NCBI GenBank assembly: GCA_947624435.1
Contig: CANQKE010000020.1
Location: forward strand, 1-46,032
Direction of reading: 5' to 3'
Length of the DNA: 46,032 nt
Source of the DNA: an uncultured Ruminiclostridium sp.
Lineage (GTDB): Bacteria > Bacillota > Clostridia > Oscillospirales > Ruminococcaceae
Part shown: positions 8,027-15,257 of the stretch, in pieces
Layout of the letters: each line of letters opens with the position of its first letter
Numbering within the stretch: position 1 is the stretch's first letter
Translations under genes and position numbers: made by a program
Notes under the pieces: generated by a model
Told to the model about the DNA's origin: nothing
The model's database searches: none
The model's input: the letters and a program-made list of their open reading frames with translations, nothing else

Positions 8027-8108
8027 TTGACCGTGTATTGTAAAGTCAACATTATTTTCGGGTCGTATGAAATGCGCCCGGTATCTATATATTATATAAA
8101 TACGACCC
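8027..8108. repeat. Two inverted repeats upstream of the surface-protein gene
   Basis: The 313-bp divergent region holds GTTGAC-13 nt-GTCAAC (8027-8051) and GGGTCGTAT-31 nt-ATACGACCC (8060-8108). The second pair encloses an AT-rich stretch with TATAAT-like words readable on the minus strand. Either could be an operator for the minus-strand surface-protein gene. I could not place a convincing -35/-10 pair for that gene, so the promoter is left uncalled. Confidence 0.4.
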
Positions 8109-8187
8109 TATATTAAAGCAGTCACAAATTAAACGAATTTTTCCTCATTTTATTTATCTTTTTTGTAAAAATTTTTGTAAAATGCTC

Positions 8188-8216
8188 TTGACATAACAAA
8201 AAAATAGTGATATAAT
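8188..8216 (+). promoter_or_regulatory. Consensus sigma-A promoter of htpG
   Basis: -35 TTGACA (8188-8193), 17-nt spacer, -10 TATAAT (8211-8216). Both boxes match consensus exactly. The CIRCE operator begins 5 nt after the -10, so it covers the transcription start. Confidence 0.95.
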
Positions 8217-8220
8217 GCTT

Positions 8221-8247
8221 TTAGCACTCTAAGAGGTAGAGTGCTAA
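8221..8247 (+). promoter_or_regulatory. CIRCE operator (HrcA binding site)
   Basis: TTAGCACTC (8221-8229), 9-nt spacer, GAGTGCTAA (8239-8247): a perfect match to the canonical CIRCE inverted repeat. It overlaps the predicted start site of the htpG transcript, so repression by HrcA and heat induction are expected. hrcA itself is not in the window. Confidence 0.97.
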
Positions 8248-8281
8248 AAAATATTTATACAGCGGAAAAGAAGGGACTATA

Positions 8282-10171
8282 ATGGCAAAAAAAGCATTTA
8301 AGGCAGAGTCTAAGCGCTTGCTTGACATGATGATCAATTCGATATATACCCACAAGGAGATATTCCTGCGTGAGCTTATCTCCAACGCCAGCGACGCGAT
8401 GGACAAGCTGTATTTCAAATCTCTGACCGAAAACATCGGGCTGAGCAGAGGAGATTTTGAAATAAACCTTGCGGTAGACAAGGACGCGCGCATACTGACT
8501 ATCACCGATAACGGTATCGGCATGACAAAGGAAGAGCTGGACAGCAATCTCGGCGTGATAGCAAAGAGCGGTTCGCTCCAGTTCAAGAACGAAAACGAGA
8601 ACGAGGAAAACAAGAACGAGGACATCAGCGTGATAGGTCAATTCGGCGTGGGATTTTATTCCGCGTTCATGGTAGCGTCACAGGTCACGGTGGAAACCAA
8701 GGCTTACGGCTCAGATACGGCATATAAATGGTACTCCGAGGGCGTGGACGGATACACTATAACCGAAACGGAGATGGACTCTCACGGCACTAAGATAACC
8801 CTTAAAATAAAGGACAGCACCGAGGAAGAGGACTATGATGAATTTCTGACCGATTACAAGATAAAAGGTCTTGTCAAGAAGTATTCGGATTATATACGCT
8901 ACCCTATCAAAATGATGACCGGACACAGCCATCTTAAAGAAGGCACCGAGGACGAATACGAAACGCATTATGAGCTGGAAACGCTCAACAGCATGGTGCC
9001 CATCTGGAAGAAAAACAAGTCCGAGCTTACCGACGAGGAATACAACAAATTTTACAAGGAAAAGTTCTACGATTACGAGGACCCGATAGCGCATATCCAT
9101 ACAAAGACAGAGGGCGCGGCTACCTACAGCGCGCTGATGTATATCCCGTCAAAGGTGCCGTTCGACTACTATTCAAAGGATTACGAAAAGGGACTCCAGC
9201 TTTACTCTAACGGCGTTCTTATCATGGACAAATGCGCCGATCTGCTGCCGGATCATTTCAGCTTTGTAAAAGGTCTGGTGGACTCCGCCGACCTGTCGCT
9301 GAATATCTCCCGTGAAATGCTTCAGCATGACCGCCAGCTTAAAGTCATGGCAAAGAGCATTGAGCGTTCTATCAAGAACGAGCTTACCAAGATGTTAAGA
9401 AACGACCGTGAAAAATACGAAAAATTCTGGAAATCATTCGGTCTGCAGATAAAATTCGGAGTATATAACGGCTTCGGCGCAGGAAAAGAGCTGCTCCAGG
9501 ACCTGCTGATGTTCTATTCGTCTAATGAGAAAAAGCTGGTTACGCTGGAAGAATACGTTTCCCGCATGAAAGAGGAGCAGAAAAATATTTACTTTGCCAG
9601 CGGCGAAACGGTGGACAAGATAGACAAGCTGCCGCAGACAGAGCTGGTAAAGGACAAGGGCTATGAAATACTCTACCTCACCGACAGCGTAGACGAATTT
9701 GCGCTTCAGATGATGGTGGATTATAAGGACAAGCAGTTCAAATCCGTATCCGCCGGAGACCTCGACATTGAAACTCCCGAGGAGAAAGAGGAGATAAAGG
9801 CCAAGACCGAGGAGAGCAAGGACATGTTCGAGTTTATCAAGGAAACTCTCGGCGGAAAGGTCAAGGACGTGCGTCTTTCAAAGATACTGAAAACGCACCC
9901 GGTATGCCTTACCAGCGACGGCATGTTATCCATAGAGATGGAAAAGGTATTGAGCCAGATGCCTACCGAACACAGCGCCAAGGCCGAAAAGGTGCTTGAG
10001 ATAAACCCCTCTCACCCGATATATAACAAAATGCGCGAGCTGTTCGATACCGACAAGGATAAGCTGAAATTGTACAGCGATATACTGTACAATCAGGCGC
10101 TGCTTGTAGAGGGTATGCCGATAGACGATCCCGTGGATTTCAGCAACAAATTGTGCGATCTGATGTCTTAA
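8282..10171 (+). CDS. htpG: Molecular chaperone HtpG (Hsp90)
   Basis: A 629-residue bacterial Hsp90, an ATP-dependent cytosolic chaperone dimer. The N-terminal GHKL ATPase domain is intact: E31 ([15 protein letters not shown]), N35, D76 (TDNGIGM) and the GQFGVGFYS lid motif near 119-127. The middle domain has the catalytic-loop motif NISREMLQ (near 343-350), and the C-terminal dimerisation domain ends near [10 protein letters not shown]. Length is typical. The gene is a single-gene unit: CIRCE-controlled promoter upstream, terminator downstream. Confidence 0.98.
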   Translation: MAKKAFKAESKRLLDMMINSIYTHKEIFLRELISNASDAMDKLYFKSLTENIGLSRGDFEINLAVDKDARILTITDNGIGMTKEELDSNLGVIAKSGSLQFKNENENEENKNEDISVIGQFGVGFYSAFMVASQVTVETKAYGSDTAYKWYSEGVDGYTITETEMDSHGTKITLKIKDSTEEEDYDEFLTDYKIKGLVKKYSDYIRYPIKMMTGHSHLKEGTEDEYETHYELETLNSMVPIWKKNKSELTDEEYNKFYKEKFYDYEDPIAHIHTKTEGAATYSALMYIPSKVPFDYYSKDYEKGLQLYSNGVLIMDKCADLLPDHFSFVKGLVDSADLSLNISREMLQHDRQLKVMAKSIERSIKNELTKMLRNDREKYEKFWKSFGLQIKFGVYNGFGAGKELLQDLLMFYSSNEKKLVTLEEYVSRMKEEQKNIYFASGETVDKIDKLPQTELVKDKGYEILYLTDSVDEFALQMMVDYKDKQFKSVSAGDLDIETPEEKEEIKAKTEESKDMFEFIKETLGGKVKDVRLSKILKTHPVCLTSDGMLSIEMEKVLSQMPTEHSAKAEKVLEINPSHPIYNKMRELFDTDKDKLKLYSDILYNQALLVEGMPIDDPVDFSNKLCDLMS

Positions 10172-10194
10172 ATCTTATTTCTATAAAAGCAACA

Positions 10195-10227
10195 AAAGCA
10201 GGCGGTTTTTCGTCTGCTTTTTGTTTT
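10195..10227 (+). terminator. Intrinsic terminator of htpG
   Basis: AAAGCAGGCG-gttttt-CGTCTGCTTT (10195-10220; 10-bp stem with one G-U pair) followed by TTGTTTT, 23 nt after the stop codon. Confidence 0.85.
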
Positions 10228-10245
10228 GTCGCTTTAGCAAAACAA

Positions 10246-10264
10246 CCACCGCTTGAAGCGGTGG
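10246..10264 (+). repeat. IS left-end hairpin
   Basis: CCACCGCT-tga-AGCGGTGG, a perfect 8-bp stem with a TGA loop. It is the probable TnpA recognition hairpin of the left end. Confidence 0.8.
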
Positions 10265-10296
10265 AATAAAAATCTTTAGATAAAAGGAAAAAGAAG

Positions 10297-10356
10297 ATCC
10301 TCCTGTGGTATAATAGATGAAGGTTTGGCGACCACATCTAAGAAACAAAGGAGGAT
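10297..10356 (+). promoter_or_regulatory. Anti-Shine-Dalgarno and -10 box controlling tnpA
   Basis: ATCCTCCT (10297-10304) is the exact complement of the tnpA ribosome site AGGAGGAT (10349-10356), and TGTGGT (10304-10309) pairs with ACCACA (10331-10336) inside it. A TATAAT word (10309-10314) lies between; its -35 is poor. RNA started at this -10 lacks the anti-Shine-Dalgarno and is translatable, while read-through RNA from outside carries it and would mask the ribosome site. A shorter hairpin, TAGATG (10314-10319) with CATCTA (10335-10340), remains in the native transcript. Confidence 0.65.
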
Positions 10357-10361
10357 GTCAA

Positions 10362-10823
10362 ATGAATGACAATCATAGTTTATCACATTCTAAGTGGAAT
10401 TGCAAGTATCATATAGTATTTGCGCCGAAATACCGAAGAAAAGAAATATACGGTAAGATAAAAGCGGACATAGGAAGAATCTTGCGGCAGTTATGCGAGC
10501 AGAAGAAAGTAAACATAATTGAAGCAGAAGCATGCCCTGACCATATACATATGCTGGTAGAAATACCGCCAAATATAAGTGTGGCAAGTTTTATGGGTTA
10601 TCTGAAAGGTAAAAGTTCGTTGATGATATTTGACAGGCATGCGAATTTGAAGTACAAGTATGGGAATCGGCACTTTTGGTGCAGAGGGTATTATGTAGAC
10701 ACGGTAGGAAAGAACAAAAAAGCGATAGAAGAGTATATACGCAATCAACTGGCAGAGGACATAGCGAATGACCAAATAACGTTGAAAGAGTATATAGACC
10801 CGTTTACGGGTAGCAAGAACTAA
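10362..10823 (+). CDS. tnpA: IS200-type Y1 transposase TnpA
   Basis: A 153-residue HUH-family single-strand transposase. The metal-binding HUH motif is CPDHIHMLVEIPP (HIH near residues 62-64), and the nucleophilic tyrosine is expected in the helix RGYYVDTVGKNKKAIEEY (near 110-127). The N-terminal WNCKYHIVFAPKYRRKEIYG is typical of IS200 TnpA. The frame is open upstream, but the ATG at 10362, 6 nt after GGAGGAT, gives the family N-terminus (MNDNHSLSHSKWNCKYH). It appears intact and probably active. Confidence 0.95.
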   Translation: MNDNHSLSHSKWNCKYHIVFAPKYRRKEIYGKIKADIGRILRQLCEQKKVNIIEAEACPDHIHMLVEIPPNISVASFMGYLKGKSSLMIFDRHANLKYKYGNRHFWCRGYYVDTVGKNKKAIEEYIRNQLAEDIANDQITLKEYIDPFTGSKN

Positions 10824-10837
10824 GAGGCAAAAAAGAA

Positions 10838-10855
10838 CAGCCGCTTAAGCGGCTG
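10838..10855 (+). repeat. Perfect 18-bp palindrome after tnpA
   Basis: CAGCCGCTTAAGCGGCTG is fully palindromic and starts 14 nt after the tnpA stop. No U-tract follows, so it is a weak terminator at best. A further hairpin, GCGCCT-tc-AGGCGC, lies at 10890-10903. Confidence 0.6.
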
Positions 10856-10915
10856 CTAGTGAATGAGATGCGGTTGCCAGACTTTCAACGCGCCTTCAGG
10901 CGCAAGCCGGTACCA

Positions 10916-10960
10916 GGCGCTTGAAGCGCCAGAGCAAACCACGCGTTTCACGCGTGGTTT
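10916..10960 (+). repeat. IS right-end hairpins
   Basis: Two adjacent hairpins: GGCGCT-tga-AGCGCC (10916-10930), sharing core and loop with the left-end hairpin, and AAACCACGCGT-ttc-ACGCGTGGTTT (10936-10960, 11-bp stem). One of them is the TnpA-recognised right end; the second is the outermost. Confidence 0.7.
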
Positions 10961-10974
10961 TGATTACAGATAAT

Positions 10975-12126
10975 TTACAGCTTTTTGCCGCAACGGGTAC
11001 AGAACGCGCTGCCGGGCTGTATTTTCGCACCGCAAGAGGTGCAGAAAGAATCCGGCGCTACTCCGGCTTTTAATCCGCAGTTGTGGCAAAAATCGTTGCC
11101 GTTAAGCGGCGTACCGCATTTCATGCAAAACAGCGGCACAAACGGTTCGGGCTGTGCGGGTTTTACGACAGGTTCGGGGATAGGCTGTACCGGTTCCTCG
11201 ACAGGTTCGGGAGCGTGTTGTACGGGCTCTTCGATAGGTTCGGGAATGGGCTGTACGGGTTCTGCGACAGGCTCCGGAGCAGGCTGTACCGGTTCTGCGA
11301 CAGGCTCGGGAGCGGGCTGTACCGGTTCCTCGACAGGCTCGGGAGCAGGCTGTACCGGTTCCTCGACAGGTTCGGGAGCAGGCTGTACGGGTTCTGCGAC
11401 AGGCTCCGGAGCGGGCTGTACCGGTTCCTCGACAGTTTCGGGAGCGGGCTGTACGGGTTCTGCGACAGGCTCGGGAGCGGGCTGTGCGGATTCTTCGACA
11501 GGCTCGGGAGCAGGCTGCTCCGTGACAGGCACCGGCAGAGGTTCGGCAACGTTATCCATGCTGTTTATGGGATAGCGGGTATACTGACGCTCCGGCTGTT
11601 CCGGCGCTTGTACAATCTCCTGCTGCTTTGCCTTTACCTCGTTTGATTTTCTTACTGCGCCGCGTACCACCGAGAAAGAAATAAATCCAAGCACAGACGG
11701 CAGTATGAACATTGCCGCGTAGAACGCAAGCGTTATTCCTATAACCGCCATAGTAGACAGTTCCAGCATCTCGGGAGGCAGTCCGAAGCATATCGTTTCG
11801 GCGATAAAAGCATAATACATATTGTAGAAAGGCTGCACCAGATGATAATTACCGCCGCTCGCCCCTGCTCCGACAAAGAGCAATACAGCCAAGCCAAGGA
11901 ATGAAACGATCAGCACGACCGAGAAGATCAGTGTTATTACCGAAAGTATCCTGCTGAACGTCCTTACCCCGTCGGCTTTTCCCTTACGGAAAAACAGCGA
12001 CATTATAATGCAGGCTATAGCGAACACTGCGGTACATTCTCCCACTGCGGTAAGACATGCCGGCGGTAAGATATAATTTCCGAGATAATTCAGCAAATCA
12101 ACAAAAGCAGATTCTATTGCGCTCAT
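10975..12126 (-). CDS. Membrane protein with Pro/Glu repeats and two zinc ribbons
   Basis: A 383-residue protein of unknown function. Three or four hydrophobic segments occupy residues about 17-150. A linker (160-200) leads to eleven near-perfect copies of an 11-residue Pro/Glu unit (205-325, consensus PAPEPVEEPVQ), and the C-terminus carries two zinc-ribbon motifs (C334/C337/C347/C350 and C362/C365/C376/C379). Proteins with such zinc-ribbon ends are common and unassigned in Clostridia. The repeat is an extended spacer, so the ribbons would sit in the cytosol well away from the membrane if the termini face inwards. It has its own promoter, and AGGAG 5 nt before the ATG. The IS element ends a few bases beyond its stop codon. 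Confidence 0.8.
   Translation of the reverse strand: MSAIESAFVDLLNYLGNYILPPACLTAVGECTAVFAIACIIMSLFFRKGKADGVRTFSRILSVITLIFSVVLIVSFLGLAVLLFVGAGASGGNYHLVQPFYNMYYAFIAETICFGLPPEMLELSTMAVIGITLAFYAAMFILPSVLGFISFSVVRGAVRKSNEVKAKQQEIVQAPEQPERQYTRYPINSMDNVAEPLPVPVTEQPAPEPVEESAQPAPEPVAEPVQPAPETVEEPVQPAPEPVAEPVQPAPEPVEEPVQPAPEPVEEPVQPAPEPVAEPVQPAPEPVAEPVQPIPEPIEEPVQHAPEPVEEPVQPIPEPVVKPAQPEPFVPLFCMKCGTPLNGNDFCHNCGLKAGVAPDSFCTSCGAKIQPGSAFCTRCGKKL
11152..11514 (-). repeat. Tandem 33-bp repeat, 11 copies, coding
   Basis: A 363-bp tandem array inside the zinc-ribbon protein gene, with unit 33 bp (11 codons). Copies differ by a few codons (EPVE/EPVA, APE/IPE, one QHAPE), so array length may vary between strains without changing frame. 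Confidence 0.9.
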
Positions 12127-12157
12127 ATTTACTCCTCCGTTTCATATATCATTAGAA

Positions 12158-12186
12158 ATTTTAGCACAAACTCAAATAAAAGTCAA
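12158..12186 (-). promoter_or_regulatory. Promoter of the zinc-ribbon protein gene
   Basis: Minus strand -35 TTGACT (12181-12186), 17-nt spacer, -10 TAAAAT (12158-12163), about 25 nt before the AGGAG ribosome site. Confidence 0.75.
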
Positions 12187-12229
12187 CGTGAAAAAGCACT
12201 AAACGCCGCATTATCACACAATTTTCAGA

Positions 12230-12913
12230 TTACACACAGCTTTCCGCGCTTAACACCGTCAAGGTATCCCCGCTTACCGAAAAGCTGATTTTTATTCCCG
12301 CGATATCCATTTTATAAACGCGTCCCGGGTCATTGTGATAAGCCGGTCTGGGGTCCTCGGCAAGCAGCTTTATCAGCTCCGGACGGATATTTTCGGGGAT
12401 CGCGGTTGTATTTTCCGGCAGGACGACCTTTAGCGCCGCCGTTTTGCCGTCGGAAAATCCCCCGCGGGCGTTCGGGTGCGAATCGGTGTAGGCAAGATAA
12501 GGCTTTATATCATATATCGGCGTGCCGTCGAGCAGGTCTGCGCCGCTTATATGCAGCACCGGACCGCAGGGCGTATCAAGCTCCACCTTTTCAAGCCGCA
12601 CGGAGGAAAGCCCTATAGCGTTCGGTCGAAACGGCGAACGCGTGGCAAAAACTCCCGTCCTTATATTCCCTCCGAGCCGCGGCGGGCGGACGGTAGGCGA
12701 CCATTCTTTCCCGGCGGCTTCGGAAAATCTCCATATCAGCCATATATGAGAATACTGCTCCAGTCCGCGTACTGCTTCCCGCACGCGGTATTCCGGCTCA
12801 AATATGATACGCGCGGGAAGATTTGCCAGCCCGCTTTGTCTGGGTATGCCGAATTTATCCGGAAAAAGGCTTTTTATATGAGCTATTACTTTTATATTAA
12901 ATTCTTCCGGCAA
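12230..12913 (-). CDS. trmO: tRNA (t6A37) N6-methyltransferase TrmO/TsaA family
   Basis: A 227-residue protein of the TrmO (YaeB/VirR) beta-barrel family, which uses SAM to methylate N6 of threonylcarbamoyl-adenosine 37 in tRNA-Thr. Visible family motifs are IPRQSGL, YSHIWLIWRFSE, PPRLGGN, GVFATRSPFRPNAIGLSSVR (near 108-127), DLLDGTPIYDIKPYLAYTDS and the C-terminal DPRPAYH. Length is normal for the two-domain form. The start is TTG with GGAG 9 nt upstream; no better start exists. It is a single-gene unit whose promoter overlaps the terminator of the upstream glycosidase gene. Confidence 0.92.
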   Translation of the reverse strand: MPEEFNIKVIAHIKSLFPDKFGIPRQSGLANLPARIIFEPEYRVREAVRGLEQYSHIWLIWRFSEAAGKEWSPTVRPPRLGGNIRTGVFATRSPFRPNAIGLSSVRLEKVELDTPCGPVLHISGADLLDGTPIYDIKPYLAYTDSHPNARGGFSDGKTAALKVVLPENTTAIPENIRPELIKLLAEDPRPAYHNDPGRVYKMDIAGIKISFSVSGDTLTVLSAESCV

Positions 12914-12940
12914 GCTATCACGCTCCGATCAAAAAAAGAT

Positions 12941-12972
12941 GTCCGTGCTTTATTGTAACATAAAACACGGAC
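12941..12972 (-). terminator. Terminator of the GH30 gene
   Basis: Minus strand GTCCGTG-18 nt-CACGGAC, then ATCTTTTTTT. The 7-bp stem can extend through the AT-rich interior. It lies 17 nt after the GH30 stop codon. Confidence 0.7.
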
Positions 12973-12980
12973 TTTTTCAA
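12952..12980 (-). promoter_or_regulatory. trmO promoter embedded in the GH30 terminator
   Basis: Minus strand -35 TTGAAA (12975-12980), 17-nt spacer, -10 TACAAT (12952-12957). The boxes straddle one arm of the preceding terminator hairpin, and the -10 lies in its loop. Confidence 0.6.
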
Positions 12981-12988
12981 CCTTTCAG

Positions 12989-14458
12989 CTATTGTATTTC
13001 GGGAGGCTCTACCCCGTTTAGAATAAATGTAGTTACCGAATTTCCTTTTAATTTTGCGGTAAAGGTTTTCGGCGTGGCTTTTATATCGTCAAGCCTTGCC
13101 CAATGCTCGCCCGACTCAATGCCGCCGCTGGTGCGTACCGCCCCGACTACCCCGTTTCCGGTGCCGTATCGGTACAAATTGAACCTGCACAGCATATTCG
13201 CGGCGCGGTCGTTTACCGCAACTATCACAAGCCTTTTTTCCTTTTCGCTGTAAGCCGCCAGCGCATTATCCCCCGCGTGGATAACGGTCATGCCGGGACG
13301 TATGTACCGCGTAAACTGTCCGGTCGCGTAATATTTCTGCGTCAGTATGATATTATCATTGTCATGATCCGCAACGGCAAGCCCCCAGTATCCGCCCGAA
13401 ACATCCACCATTCCCCTGTCACGGTTCCCGTTGTATCCGTCGGCGCTGATATGACTGTCTATGACCTGCCACATGATCCACGCCGAGGGAGAAAGAGAGT
13501 TCATGTCCCTTATTATCTTTTTGGCAAACCAAAGCGGCGCTGCCATTTCTCCCGCGTTTTCTCCCGATATGCCGCTGCCGTCGGTTTCGCTCATCCAGAT
13601 ATTTATATTCTCGTTTGCGGCAAGACGGCCGAGCTTTTTGCTGCCGTTCTCGTCGTAGCTATGCGTATTTATGCGGTCAAGCACCGATTTTGCGGCGGGA
13701 GAATACAGCTTGTATGCCTTATACTGATACTCGCACCCGGTTTCATCGCTGCCGACTATTTCGACGTCGGAAAGCCCCGCCTTTTCAAACTTATCGGCGG
13801 TCTGTACCAAAATTTCGGACTGGGATCTTCCCATATCGAAATGGCAGCCCTCCTGCTTCCAGTTATTCGCCCACCAGTAATTCGTACCCGGCTCATTCAT
13901 GGGAGAAACGGAGGAGACCTTTATTTTAAGATCATCGTTTATATATTTTGCGACATCGGCGAGATATTCGGCAAAATCGCCGTAACACTCCGCTCTTAAA
14001 TTGTCCTTTGCGGGATCGGCATTGCCGGACGAACAACCGCTGACCGTCATAAAATACGGAGGTGAATTGGAAAAGACCTCCACATATGCGTCTTTTCCCG
14101 CCGCCTTATATGCTCTTGCCAAAACGTTCAGCTGATTTGCGTCAGCATGAACGTCCAAAGCCCAACCGCCGGTGTCCTTATCATATACTGCCCAGCCCGG
14201 AATCGCCGAATCCGTGCGGGTTATATGATGATGCTCGGGGTCGTCGCCGCCGCCTATATTGTAACGCATAATGTTCATACCGAGGTGATTTTGTGAAAAG
14301 AACAATTCCGCCGCCTGCTGAGAAAGGCTGTCGGAATAACCTATGCGGTTTGCCCACCAGCAAAGGCTTGTTCCCCAGCCTTGAAAGTCTCCGGCGTTGG
14401 TTTTTGACGCGTTCTTCGGTGAGATGGATACTGAAATATCCGCTTTTCTTGCTGACAT
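12989..14458 (-). CDS. Glycoside hydrolase family 30 enzyme, cytoplasmic
   Basis: A 489-residue protein of clan GH-A, family GH30. The (beta/alpha)8 barrel opens with FQGWGTSLCWWANRIG. The acid/base is E189 (SVSPMNEPGTNYWW) and the nucleophile E291 (IWMSETDGSG). A beta-sandwich side domain fills the last 100 or so residues. The N-terminal style resembles the GH30 subgroup active on beta-1,6-galactan, but the specificity (galactanase, glucosidase or xylanase) is not settled. No signal peptide is seen, so it should act inside the cell on imported oligosaccharides. There is no transporter or other glycosidase next to it. AAGGAG lies 6 nt before the ATG, and it has its own promoter and terminator. 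Confidence 0.87.
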   Translation of the reverse strand: MSARKADISVSISPKNASKTNAGDFQGWGTSLCWWANRIGYSDSLSQQAAELFFSQNHLGMNIMRYNIGGGDDPEHHHITRTDSAIPGWAVYDKDTGGWALDVHADANQLNVLARAYKAAGKDAYVEVFSNSPPYFMTVSGCSSGNADPAKDNLRAECYGDFAEYLADVAKYINDDLKIKVSSVSPMNEPGTNYWWANNWKQEGCHFDMGRSQSEILVQTADKFEKAGLSDVEIVGSDETGCEYQYKAYKLYSPAAKSVLDRINTHSYDENGSKKLGRLAANENINIWMSETDGSGISGENAGEMAAPLWFAKKIIRDMNSLSPSAWIMWQVIDSHISADGYNGNRDRGMVDVSGGYWGLAVADHDNDNIILTQKYYATGQFTRYIRPGMTVIHAGDNALAAYSEKEKRLVIVAVNDRAANMLCRFNLYRYGTGNGVVGAVRTSGGIESGEHWARLDDIKATPKTFTAKLKGNSVTTFILNGVEPPEIQ

Positions 14459-14488
14459 AATTGCTCCTTAAAAAGTTTTCTACAGATA

Positions 14489-14517
14489 ATTTTAGCATTT
14501 TTTGCTTTATGATTCAA
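14489..14517 (-). promoter_or_regulatory. Promoter of the GH30 gene
   Basis: Minus strand -35 TTGAAT (14512-14517), 17-nt spacer, -10 TAAAAT (14489-14494). Confidence 0.7.
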
Positions 14518-14624
14518 TATAGAATTTCTGTTTTAACGGTAAAAATCTGCTGTTAAACGGCGGACTTTGAAAACAGTGAGTTGCGAAACCGAACAAATGT
14601 ACTGAAAATAAAACAAATTTAGTC

Positions 14625-14686
14625 TTGACAAACGGTAAATAAAGTGTATATAATATACTTAGTAAACGCAGTAAGTTTACTAAGTA
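14625..14686 (+). promoter_or_regulatory. Toxin-antitoxin promoter and operator
   Basis: -35 TTGACA (14625-14630), 18-nt spacer, -10 TATAAT (14649-14654). One base downstream lies a perfect inverted repeat TACTTAGTAAAC-7 nt-GTTTACTAAGTA (14656-14686). It covers the expected start site and fits an autorepressor site for the antitoxin or the toxin-antitoxin complex. Confidence 0.85.
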
Positions 14687-14702
14687 AGAAAGGAGAGATT
14701 TT

Positions 14703-14960
14703 ATGAAGTCTGATATGATCACTTGCTCGTTCGTTATGGATAGGGACATGTACAACACATTCAAGAGTATTGTAAGCAAGCACGGGCAGAACGTCAAGGG
14801 GAGCATTGTGCGGTATATGCAGAGTGTTATTCAGTATGATACCCCGAATGCCGACACCATTTTAGCCATTCAGGAAGCAGAAGCCCTGAAAAAAGACCCG
14901 AACAAGCGAGTTTACAGCTCGTTTAGCGAGGTTTTAGAGGAGTTAACAGACGATGAGTAA
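14703..14960 (+). CDS. RelB/DinJ-like antitoxin
   Basis: An 85-residue acidic protein. The N-terminus (about 1-50) fits a ribbon-helix-helix DNA-binding domain (MITCSFVMDRDMYNTFKSIV then a second helix), and the C-terminal part (SSFSEVLEELTDDE) is a typical toxin-covering tail. It precedes and overlaps a YafQ-type toxin gene by 8 nt, the usual antitoxin-first order. AGGAGAG lies 5-8 nt before the ATG. It should neutralise the toxin and repress the operon through the palindrome just upstream. Confidence 0.87.
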   Translation: MKSDMITCSFVMDRDMYNTFKSIVSKHGQNVKGSIVRYMQSVIQYDTPNADTILAIQEAEALKKDPNKRVYSSFSEVLEELTDDE

Positions 14961-15240
14961 CGAACCAAAGTACGGCATCGTTCTGACTTCGATGTTCAAA
15001 AAAGACCTGAAATTAGCTAAAAAGCGAGGGTACGACTTGTCTTTGCTTAATAGTGTAGTCGATACGCTTGCAATGGGGCAGCCGTTAGCCGAGAAGTATA
15101 AAGATCACAGCTTAGTCGGGAACTATAAAGGCTGTCGAGAATGCCATATCACACCCGATTGGCTTCTGATATATGAAATTTCAGGCGGTGAGCTTATTCT
15201 TTATCTCACAAGGACAGGAACGCACAGCGACTTGTTCTAA
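14953..15240 (+). CDS. yafQ: YafQ-family mRNA interferase toxin
   Basis: A 95-residue RelE-superfamily toxin. The catalytic set of E. coli YafQ is conserved in spacing: H52, H65, D69, W70 and H91 (ECHITPDWLLIYEI and RTGTHSDLF). YafQ cleaves mRNA on the ribosome at in-frame codons, so an active ribosome-dependent mRNA interferase is expected. Its ATG lies within the antitoxin stop region (ATGAGTAA), which gives translational coupling. The pair forms a small accessory islet between the GH30 gene and the CmpB-like gene. Confidence 0.92.
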   Translation: MSNEPKYGIVLTSMFKKDLKLAKKRGYDLSLLNSVVDTLAMGQPLAEKYKDHSLVGNYKGCRECHITPDWLLIYEISGGELILYLTRTGTHSDLF

Positions 15241-15257
15241 AATAGTTCTCAGAAAGT

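Larger units (their letters stand above)
10236..10969 (+). mobile_element. IS200-type (IS200/IS605 family) insertion sequence, tnpA only
   Basis: About 0.73 kb with a single Y1 transposase gene and no terminal inverted repeats, but with subterminal hairpins at both ends, as expected for this family. The left hairpin is at 10246-10264, the right hairpins at 10916-10930 and 10936-10960. Left hairpin and first right hairpin share the core CGCTTGAAGCG. No tnpB is present. The exact cleavage points cannot be fixed from one copy; the bounds are estimates. It sits neatly between the htpG terminator and the stop codon of the next gene, so no coding sequence is broken. Confidence 0.85.

Noticed and set aside
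11152-11514. Regular 33-bp repeats that could be mistaken for a CRISPR array
   Set aside because: The units are directly adjacent with no unique spacers, keep an open reading frame and encode a Pro/Glu repeat.
13103-13999. A 298-codon open frame on the plus strand
   Set aside because: It lies wholly opposite the GH30 gene, has no ribosome site or family motif, and its composition follows from the reverse strand.
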